Assembly: GCF_001307315.1 (NCBI RefSeq)
Contig: NZ_LGUC01000001.1
Coordinates: 1,674,001-1,738,000, forward strand
Reading direction: 5' to 3'
Source of the DNA: Halolamina pelagica
GTDB lineage: Archaea > Halobacteriota > Halobacteria > Halobacteriales > Haloferacaceae
DNA length: 64,000 bases
Below are positions 57,355 through 64,000 of the stretch, piece by piece. Under the pieces are notes generated by a model, which had not been told where the DNA came from, made no database searches, and saw only the letters and a list, made by a program, of their open reading frames with translations. Each line of letters begins with the position of its first letter. Positions within the stretch are counted from its first letter, which is position 1. A program made the translations under genes and the position numbers.

Positions 57355-58237
57355 TCACTGACCCTCCCGCTCGGCCTCGTCCGCACGGGTCTCGATCTCC
57401 CCTTTCAGCGCCGTGAGCGCGAACGTGTGGTCCGGACGGACGCTCACGAAATCGAGGAACTCCCGGGCCTCGAGCAGTGCTTTGGCGTCGTAGTGAGCCA
57501 GCGCGGCGTCGACGGCGTCTTTCGCGCCGATCAGCGGTTCCAGCGCCGCGAGCGCACACGCGAGGTCGTACGACCGCGCCGCCGCCATCGTCGCGCCGCC
57601 ACCCTCGTCCTCGCGGACGTTCGTGGCGTCGATGACGTAGATCTCGCCGTCACCGGGAGCTCGGGGCTCCCGGTTGCCCGAGGACCGTCGCTCCTCGCTG
57701 TCGACCACCAGCACGTTCTCCGCCCGGAGGTCGCCGTGGGCGAGGCCGTGCTCGTGCATCCGGTGGAGCGCGCCGAACACCTCGGGGCGAGGCGTCGTTC
57801 GGCCGGCTCGTCGAGTTCGTCCAGCGTGTCGAACTCGGGCAGGTACTCCATCACTAGCACGCCCATCCCCTCGATCTCCAGCGCCTCGACCGGTTCGGGG
57901 CGTTCACGCCCACTTCCCGGAGCCGCTCGGTGGCCTCCAGTTCGTGCTGAGCCATCTGGTAGGGGGTGCCGTAGTGGCCGAAAAACCCCTCCGTCCCCGA
58001 GGAGAACGCGCCGAGGTTCCGCGTCGCGGTGAACAGCGCGTGGACAAGCGAGTTCTGTTCGGTCACCAGCTTCACGAAGTACTCGTCGTCGAGCACCAAC
58101 GGCGTCGAGAGCCAGTTGTCGGCGTCCAGAAACCGGACGTGGACGCTCTCACGGTCGTAGCGCGCCGCGAGTTCGCGTACGACCGACTCGATCCGGGACC
58201 ACTCCGGCTGGCCCCGGACGAGTTTCCGTAGTTCCAT
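57355..58237 (-). CDS. RIO/PKL-type protein kinase-like protein (two frameshifts in this sequence)
   Basis: The 294-residue full-length protein begins MELRKLVRGQPEW. The N-lobe has VLDDEYFVKLVTEQN with the conserved Lys. The catalytic loop is LAHGDLRAENVLVV (HGDxxxxN). In place of DFG is YVIDATNV, as in RIO-like and other atypical kinases. Breaks at G4 runs 57784-57787 and 57897-57900, each one base, are repaired to RLAPEVFGALHRMHEHG and NAPEPVEALEIEGMG, restoring the standard order. Substrate unknown; similar haloarchaeal genes are annotated as RIO1-like. Confidence 0.8.
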
Positions 58238-58356
58238 CACGTCGGTGTTGGGCGAGCGCGGGCTTAAACGACTAGGCCGGAGTACCGGCTCGGGATTTCT
58301 CACAGTCGGCACAGCGCAGAACGTTCGAACGGTGTGAACGTCCCGGCCAGCGTCGA

Positions 58357-58593
58357 CTACTCGTCGAGCCGGGCGTCGATCGATCGCTGGACGAGCACGT
58401 GGACGTTGTACAGCAGGATCGCGACCGAGAGGAGCGTCGTCGCGAAATACACCACTAACGCGGGCGGCCCACCGAGACTCGTCCCCAGCACCCCGCCGGC
58501 GAGGCCGAGAACGGTGAGCTCCGCCCACGTCACGACGACGCGCGAGCCGAGGTTCGGCGACGCACGCCCCGAGGACGCACTCGCCTCAACCAT
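58357..58593 (-). CDS. 78-residue membrane protein overlapping cydB
   Basis: This protein has a polar first 18 residues, two hydrophobic segments at about 22-42 and 45-68, and a charged tail (QRSIDARLDE). Its ATG lies 8 nt inside the cydB 3' end, so it is translationally coupled to the oxidase. This suggests a small accessory subunit, functionally like CydX/CydS, though sequence similarity to those is not visible. Two helices exceed the single helix of bacterial CydX. Confidence 0.65.
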   Translation of the reverse strand: MVEASASSGRASPNLGSRVVVTWAELTVLGLAGGVLGTSLGGPPALVVYFATTLLSVAILLYNVHVLVQRSIDARLDE

Positions 58594-59581
58594 ACGTCTC
58601 CCCGCTCTCGATCGGGCCGCTGAACACCGAGTACAGCACGCCGAAGTACGAGAGCACGATCGGGAGCAGCAGCGCCATCATGATCGTCATGATGTTCAGG
58701 GGGAGCGTCGAGACGATCCCCTCCGTGACGGTCAGCCCCGTGGCGCGGTCGACGACCGGGAACATCGTGACCGCAATCACCGTGACGAGTCCGAACACGA
58801 GGCCGGCGGCCGACGCGAACGCGGCGAGATACTCGCCGCGGCGCGTGGCGACGACGTAGCCCGCGACCAGTACGGCCGAGAGCAGGACCAGCGCGATCAC
58901 CGGCAGCGAGAGGAGCGCCGACTGAAGCGCCGGCGTCGTGACGTAGATGGCCACGAGCGTCAGCGCGACGAGGCCGAGATACGCCACCACCGCACGGATG
59001 CCGTACGCGCTGGCGTCGTCACGCAGCGAGCCGCGCGTTTTGAGCCCGAGGAAGGCGGCACCGTCCGCGACCGTGAGCGCGACGACGGCGAGGCCACCGA
59101 GCACCCCCGGAACCGAGACGATGCCGGGGACGCCGGTGAGCCAGTTGATCGCGAACATCCCTAGCAGGAACGGCGTCAGGGCGCTCCCGACGACGAACGC
59201 CCAGCCCCAGTAGCGCCGCCACTGCTCGTCCTCACGTTCCTCGTACATCTCCGGGGAGAGCCCGCGCAGGCCGAGCGCGGCGAGGATGGCGAACATCAGC
59301 AGGTAGTAGCGGCTGAACAGGTTGGCGTACACCTCGGGGAACGCCGCGAACAGCGCGCCGCCGAACACGACCAGCCACACCTCGTTGCCGTCCCAAAACG
59401 GCCCGATGGCGGCGAACAGCGTCTCCTTCTCGTGGTCGTCCTCGCGAGTCGCGAACAGGATCCCGATCCCGAAGTCGAACCCGTCGAGGAACAGGAACAT
59501 CGCCAGTATGAAGAAGACGAGCCCGAACCAGATCTCCGGCAGCGGCAGGCCGAACAGCGTCGAGCTCGCGAGATCAGTCAT
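58586..59581 (-). CDS. cydB: Cytochrome bd ubiquinol oxidase subunit II
   Basis: This 331-residue integral membrane protein has about eight to nine helices. The characteristic start is WFGLVFFILAMFLFLDGFDFG. The protein lacks haem ligands, as the subunit normally does. It pairs with CydA, which is upstream with an 8-nt overlap, to reduce oxygen to water using quinol as the electron donor. Confidence 0.92.
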   Translation of the reverse strand: MTDLASSTLFGLPLPEIWFGLVFFILAMFLFLDGFDFGIGILFATREDDHEKETLFAAIGPFWDGNEVWLVVFGGALFAAFPEVYANLFSRYYLLMFAILAALGLRGLSPEMYEEREDEQWRRYWGWAFVVGSALTPFLLGMFAINWLTGVPGIVSVPGVLGGLAVVALTVADGAAFLGLKTRGSLRDDASAYGIRAVVAYLGLVALTLVAIYVTTPALQSALLSLPVIALVLLSAVLVAGYVVATRRGEYLAAFASAAGLVFGLVTVIAVTMFPVVDRATGLTVTEGIVSTLPLNIMTIMMALLLPIVLSYFGVLYSVFSGPIESGETYG

Positions 59582-61006
59582 CGACGCTCACCTCCGCCTC
59601 CGGCGGGGTGTCGGTGCCGGCGTCAGTTTCGACGGGTCCGCCCTCGATTTCGGGCGGGCCGTGCTGGATGATCCGGCGGATCACGTAGGTGTACAGCGCG
59701 AGCAGCAGGACGTAGCCGCCGACGAAGCCCGCGAGCGTGAACGTCGCCTCCGCCCCCGTCAGGCCCGGGGAGACGCTGTGCTCTGTGAGCATCACGTCCT
59801 GGATCACCCACGGCTGGCGGCCCACCTCCGTGACGATCCAGCCGGTTTCGACGGCGACGATGCCCAGCAGCGACGAGCCCATGAACGCCTTATGCAGCAG
59901 GTCGTCCTCGACGAGCTCCCCGCGGTACCACCGGTAGCTCGCCCAGAAAGCGAGGAGGATGAACCAGAACCCCAGCCCCACCATGATGCGGAACGCCCAG
60001 AACACCAGAGCAACCGGCGGCGCCTCAGTCTCGAAGGAGTTCAGCCCCTGGATCTCCGCCTGCGGGTCGCCGCCGCTTGCGAGCCACGACGCCCCGCCGG
60101 GGATCCCGATCCCGAGGAGCTCCTTCGCACGCGGATCGAGGATGTGAGAGAGGTCAGTCGGGAACGCGACGATGTACTCCGGAACGTACGTGTCGGTCTC
60201 CCAGAGCGCCTCCATCGCGGCGAACTTCTGTGGCTGGGTCTCGTACACGTGTCGCGCGTACAGGTCGCCGTGGATCACCTGCAGCGGCGCCGTGATCACC
60301 AGCGCGACGATGGCGATCTTCAGCGTCTTCACCCAGAAGGCGGCGTTCTCGACCTCGTCGCCGCGGACGTAGTGTTTGTAGACGAAGTAGGCGGCGACCC
60401 CGGCCATGAACAGCGCGACCGACTCCACGGCCGAGTTCTGCATGTGGAGGAACATGTACTGGAACCGTGGGTTGAAGTACGCCGCCAGGGGTCAGTCAGG
60501 TGGACCACCTGCTCGCCCCCCTCGCTGACGAGTTCGTACCCGCGTGGGGTCTGCATCCAGGAGTTCGCGATCAGGATCCAGACCGCCGAGAGCCAGGTGC
60601 CGAGCCCGACCAGAACGCTGGAGAGGAAGTAGAAGGCGTCGGAGACGCGATCCCGACCGTAGATGAAGATGCCCAGGAACGTTGCCTCGAGCATGAACGC
60701 CATCATCCCCTCCGTCGCCAGCGGCCCGCCGAACAGCTCGCCGGCGAACGTCGAGAACGCGGCGAAGTTCGTCCCGAACTCGAACTCGAGAACGAGCCCC
60801 GTCACGGTCCCGACCACGAAGCTCACCGCGAAGATCTTCACCCAGAACCGCCGGAGCTGCTCGTAGATCTCCTCACCCGTCCGGATCTCCTTCCACGTGA
60901 AGTAGATCAGGAACGGAGCCAGCCCCATGCTCATCACCGGGAACACGATGTGCACGATGGTGGTGACCGCGAACTGGAGCCGACTCGCGATGACCGGATC
61001 AACCAT
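59574..61006 (-). CDS. cydA: Cytochrome bd ubiquinol oxidase subunit I (frameshifted in this sequence)
   Basis: The full-length subunit has 477 residues. Haem and quinol hallmarks are an N-terminal His in RLQFAVTTIVHIVFPVMSMG, EFGTNFAAFSTFAGELFG with the conserved Glu region, the haem-axial His in MFLHMQNSA, and the GRQPW motif in EVGRQPWVIQDVM. The Q-loop is short, as in many archaeal and Gram-positive enzymes. One missing base at a G4 run (60488-60491) breaks the frame; repair gives HLTDPLAAYFNPRFQYM. ATG 61006 was chosen over an upstream one to start at VDPVIASRL. The operon is cydA-cydB-78-residue gene. Confidence 0.9.
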
Positions 61007-61279
61007 CGACGGCGCCCCCACGTTCGGGTTGACCGACGCCGGATCCCAGTGATGGGAACGGGACGGCTACCTGTCTAACGGTAGTTCGCTCGAGAGACAT
61101 TACTCTATGTCGCATATAGGGCGAGAAACAGTTAACTTTGACTGGTACGATCATCGAAAATCGCCACCCGAGGGGTCATCGAAACGTCAGGACTACGGCC
61201 CGTCGATGACCCAGTTACGCACCGGCCTAACCCGCTTCAGGTGTGCAAACGGGCGGTAGGTTGATGGCGGTCCTGTCCA

Positions 61280-61293
61280 TTCGTTTATACGAA
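61280..61293. promoter_or_regulatory. Perfect palindrome immediately before the ABC-exporter ATG
   Basis: TTCGTTTATACGAA (5-bp arms, TTAT centre) abuts the ATG at 61294. It contains a TATA-like core but is too close to the start to be its promoter box, so it may be an operator. The remaining cydA-to-ABC gap (61007-61279) is a divergent promoter region with no gene seen; an AT-rich GCATATAG lies near 61113. Confidence 0.4.
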
Positions 61294-62277
61294 ATGGTCG
61301 TAATCCGGACGGACAATCTGACCAAGTACTACGGCGACGTTCGCGGTGTCGAGGATCTCTCCTTCTCGGTCGAGGCGGGCGAGGTGTTCGGCTTCCTCGG
61401 CCCCAACGGCGCCGGCAAGACGACGGCCATCCGAACCCTGCTGGGGTTCCAGTCACCGACAAGTGGCTCGGCGACGGTGCTGGACGCCGACGTGGCCGAC
61501 GCCGCCGCGCTGCGGGACGCCCGCGCACGGGTGGGGTATCTCCCGAGCGAACCGGCGTTCGACGACCGGGTGACCGGGCGGCGCCTGCTCTCGTACCACG
61601 GCGCGCTCCGGGGCGACGTGCGCAGCGACGAACTGCTCGATATGTTCACTCCCCCGCTCGATCGCCCCGTTGGGGACTACTCGAGGGGGAACCGCCAGAT
61701 GCTCGCCATCGTACTGGCGTTCATGCACGACCCCGACCTGCTGATCATGGACGAGCCGACCTCCGGGCTCGACCCGTTGAAACAGGAGACGTTCCTGGAG
61801 TTCGTCCGGACCGAACGCGAGCGGGGGACGACGTTTTTCTTCTCCTCACACGTCCTGAGCGAGGTTCGGAAAGTCTGTGACCGGGTGGGAATCATCCGGG
61901 ACGGCCGGCTCGTGGAGGTCGCCTCGGTCGACTCGCTGCTCCATCGCAGCGGAAAACACGTCCGACTCACGCTCGGCGACAGCGTCGACGCCGACGCGTT
62001 CGACCTCCCCGGCGTTCACGACGTGACCGTCGGCGGCGGTGCCCGGCGCGAGCCGGCCGACCGCGGTGACGACGTGACCACCGTCTCGTTCACTTACACC
62101 GGGGCGTACGAGCCGTTGCTCCGACGCGTACTCGAGCACGATCTTCGCGACCTCTCCATCGAGGAGGCGCCGATTGAGGACGTGTTCATGCGGTTCTACG
62201 ACGAGGCGGCCCAGGAGGCTGCTTCGGAGCCGGCGGCCGGCGGCGACGCCGCCGACGGGGAGGCCGAGGATGCTTGA
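61294..62277 (+). CDS. ABC transporter ATP-binding protein
   Basis: This 327-residue ATPase has Walker A GFLGPNGAGKTTAIRTLLG, the Walker B region LLIMDEPTSGLDPLK, and a degenerate signature YSRGNRQM. A C-terminal domain of about 90 residues follows (HDVTVGG region). The arrangement, followed by two permease genes, is that of an ABC-2-type exporter. I chose ATG 61294 because the core motif begins directly (VVIRTDNLTKYYGD). It overlaps the next start (62270) and is in an operon. Confidence 0.92.
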   Translation: MVVIRTDNLTKYYGDVRGVEDLSFSVEAGEVFGFLGPNGAGKTTAIRTLLGFQSPTSGSATVLDADVADAAALRDARARVGYLPSEPAFDDRVTGRRLLSYHGALRGDVRSDELLDMFTPPLDRPVGDYSRGNRQMLAIVLAFMHDPDLLIMDEPTSGLDPLKQETFLEFVRTERERGTTFFFSSHVLSEVRKVCDRVGIIRDGRLVEVASVDSLLHRSGKHVRLTLGDSVDADAFDLPGVHDVTVGGGARREPADRGDDVTTVSFTYTGAYEPLLRRVLEHDLRDLSIEEAPIEDVFMRFYDEAAQEAASEPAAGGDAADGEAEDA

Positions 62278-63058
62278 GACGGTGCGCTACGAGGCCGAGA
62301 AGCGGCTGCTCGGCTCCCTCGCGCTCGCGGGCGGGTTGGCGGGGTTCGCGGCGATGATGACCCTCCTCGCTCCGAGCGTGCTAGGCGAGGTGGACGTGGC
62401 CGCCCTGGCCGAACAGCTCCCGCCGTCGTTCGTCGAGGCGTTCGACCTCGAACTCATGGGCTCGATCGAGGGCTTTCTCGCGATCGAACTGTACGAGTTC
62501 CTCTGGCTCGTCGGGCTCGGGGCCTACATCGCCTACAGCGCGGCCGGCACGCTCGCCGGCGATATCGAGACCGGACGGATCGACACACTGCTCGCGGCAC
62601 CGATATCGCGGGAACGACTGGTGACGGAGACGTATCTCGGCTTGTTGCTACCGATCCTGCTCGCGAACGTCGCCGTGTTCACGACCGTGTTCGCTGGCAC
62701 GCGGTTCGTCGGCGACCCGATCGCCGCCGTGGATCTCCTCGCCGTCCACGCGCTCTCGGTGCCGTACTTCTGTTGCTGTGCCGCCTTCGGCATGCTCGCC
62801 TCGGTCAGCGCGCCGGGCAGAGTCGTCGCCGAAGGCGTCGCCGCGGGCGGAGTCGTCGGCGCCTTCCTCCTCCAGACAGTGAGCGAGGCCGCCGGGCTCT
62901 CCTGGGTCGGTGCCGTGGCGCCGATGCGTTACTACGACCCGACGGCCGTCCTGACGGCGAGCGAGTACGACCTCGCGGGCGCCGGGATCCTGCTCGGGGC
63001 GGCGATCGTACTGCTCGCCGGTAGCGCCCTGTGGTTCCGGGAGGTGGATGTGTCGTGA
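62270..63058 (+). CDS. ABC-2-type permease, first of a tandem pair
   Basis: This 262-residue membrane protein has about six helices. The motif ETGRIDTLLAAPISRERLVTE is a typical ABC-2 permease core after the second helix. The ATG overlaps the ATPase gene's end; the 3' end overlaps the next start. The protein shares the block LLAVHALSVPYFCCC with its neighbour (LLALHALSVPYLLCW), so it arose by duplication. Confidence 0.9.
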   Translation: MLETVRYEAEKRLLGSLALAGGLAGFAAMMTLLAPSVLGEVDVAALAEQLPPSFVEAFDLELMGSIEGFLAIELYEFLWLVGLGAYIAYSAAGTLAGDIETGRIDTLLAAPISRERLVTETYLGLLLPILLANVAVFTTVFAGTRFVGDPIAAVDLLAVHALSVPYFCCCAAFGMLASVSAPGRVVAEGVAAGGVVGAFLLQTVSEAAGLSWVGAVAPMRYYDPTAVLTASEYDLAGAGILLGAAIVLLAGSALWFREVDVS

Positions 63059-63873
63059 CTGGGCCCGCCGATCAGCGTCGCTCGACGACACTGGCCGTCG
63101 CGCGGTTCGAGGGGCGCAAGCGGCTCCGCACCACTGCAGTCGCCGCGGCGGTGCTCTCGGCGTACGGGATCCTGTTCGTCTGGGTGGGCCCGGATCTCGT
63201 CGGGGGTGAGGAGCTTCAGGTGCTACTCGACGCGATGCCGCCGGTGCTGGTCGAACTGCTCGGGTTCGAGAGTCTCGCGTCGCTTGCGGGGCTGCTCGCC
63301 GGGGAGTACTACACGTTCGGCTGGCTGGTCGGGCTCGCGGGCTACGTCGCCTACACCGCCGCCAGCGCCGTCGCCGGCGATATGGAGACCGGACGGATGG
63401 ACACCCTGCTCGCGGCCCCAGTGTCACGGAGCGCCGTCCTCCTGGGGAGCTTCCTCGCGCTGTTGGTGCCGATCGTCGGCATCAACGCCATCACCGCCCC
63501 CGTGCTGTATCTCGCGACCGTCGCCGTCGGCGAACCGCTCTCGTTCGCCGACCTGCTGGCGCTGCACGCGCTCTCGGTGCCGTATCTCCTCTGCTGGGGC
63601 GCGGTCGGGCTCCTGCTCGGGGTGGTCGTCGGGCGCAGTCGGACCGCCGGCCGAGTCGCGCTGGCGCTCGTGTTCGCGTCGTGGCTCACCGAGTCGCTGC
63701 TGGACGTGAGCGACTACGCGTGGGCCGGCGCCGTCACGCCGACGCGGTATCTGGACACGTCAGCGGTGCTCGTCGACGGGCAGTACGACCTCGTCGGCGC
63801 AATACTGCTGCTCGCGGCGACCGTTCTTCTCGTGGCACTGAGCAGTCGCGCGTTCGCCCGGCGCGACCTCTAG
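63055..63873 (+). CDS. ABC-2-type permease, second of a tandem pair
   Basis: This 272-residue protein starts at GTG, overlapping the upstream stop (GTGA). ETGRMDTLLAAPVSRSAVL aligns with the first permease, as do its six helices. The two probably form a heterodimer with the preceding ATPase to export an unknown substrate. Its stop overlaps the convergent gene's stop via CTAG. Confidence 0.9.
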   Translation: MTGPADQRRSTTLAVARFEGRKRLRTTAVAAAVLSAYGILFVWVGPDLVGGEELQVLLDAMPPVLVELLGFESLASLAGLLAGEYYTFGWLVGLAGYVAYTAASAVAGDMETGRMDTLLAAPVSRSAVLLGSFLALLVPIVGINAITAPVLYLATVAVGEPLSFADLLALHALSVPYLLCWGAVGLLLGVVVGRSRTAGRVALALVFASWLTESLLDVSDYAWAGAVTPTRYLDTSAVLVDGQYDLVGAILLLAATVLLVALSSRAFARRDL

Positions 63874-64000
63874 CTCTCGGCGACGGCAGTCTGCTCGTCG
63901 CCGTACTTCTCGGTGAACTCGCCGATGAGGTTCCCCATCTTCGCGTACCAGTCGTTCAGCGTGCGCTGCATGTCCTGTGCGATCTTCTCGGCGTCGCGCG
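63870..64000 (-). CDS. Unidentified protein, C-terminal fragment
   Basis: An open frame enters from the right edge and ends in a TAG shared with the permease stop. The visible 42 residues include QDMQRTLNDWYAKMGNLIGE, which looks helical and coiled. No family is recognised from so short a piece. Confidence 0.55.
   Translation of the reverse strand, partial: RDAEKIAQDMQRTLNDWYAKMGNLIGEFTEKYGDEQTAVAES

Overview
The window is chromosomal DNA from a haloarchaeon (class Halobacteria). The evidence is very high GC with strongly acidic, Asp/Glu-rich proteins, leaderless genes with a TATA-like element about 26 nt before the start codon, a haloarchaeal gene set (folate-linked Mch, KorAB, MBF1, CDC48-type AAA ATPase, Lhr-like helicase, archaeal TpiA, HTH_10 and zinc-ribbon regulators), and lipoboxes on secreted proteins. 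No rRNA, tRNA, IS element or CRISPR array was recognised. No gene-free stretch exceeds about 290 bp.

Layout. 1-9.2 kb: end of polyphosphate kinase, Mch, a GTPBP1-type GTPase, an HxlR regulator, a histidine kinase, a methyltransferase, MBF1 and triosephosphate isomerase. 9.2-15.5 kb: a hypothetical pair, a Y-family DNA polymerase, a Nudix-eIF2B-like fusion, an MFS transporter and an Lrp regulator. 15.5-18.4 kb: 2-oxoacid:ferredoxin oxidoreductase KorBA. 18.9-22.2 kb: a secreted PKD protein and a CAP-domain lipoprotein with a low-GC segment spanning both. 22.2-27.6 kb: chorismate synthase, an alkaline-phosphatase-superfamily enzyme, EPSP synthase and an M20 amidohydrolase. 27.7-32.9 kb: Lhr-like helicase and a CDC48-like ATPase. 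33-42 kb: small membrane proteins, an enolase-superfamily protein, two paralogous HExxH lipoproteins, PurL, a ZIP transporter, a PHP phosphoesterase and an asparagine-synthase-like protein. 42-50 kb: Nudix, epoxide-hydrolase-like and FAD-monooxygenase genes, an APH-like kinase, a CoxG-nitrilase pair, a sugar dehydrogenase-like oxidoreductase and a cupin. 50-58 kb: zinc-ribbon regulator, a NuoCD fusion standing alone, an HTH_10 regulator, a PAS histidine kinase, aldehyde dehydrogenase and a RIO-like kinase. 58-61 kb: cytochrome bd oxidase with a coupled small membrane protein. 61-64 kb: an ABC exporter and the 3' end of an unidentified gene.

Fourteen genes are broken by about 17 small frameshifts. 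Nearly all are single missing bases in C or G runs, and several hit housekeeping genes (purL, korA, cydA, and cdc48 three times). I read these as sequencing or assembly errors, so those genes are annotated full length across the shift. Apparent oddities such as a helicase-CDC48 fusion or split MFS halves follow from them.

The most unusual biology is (1) the PKD/CAP secreted pair, where a sharply bounded low-GC segment of about 2 kb replaces the C-terminal half of one gene and most of the next; (2) a perfect 45-bp tandem duplication of the phosphoacceptor segment in a hybrid kinase receiver domain; (3) tandem HExxH lipoproteins; (4) an orphan NuoCD; and (5) a 78-residue membrane protein overlapping cydB.
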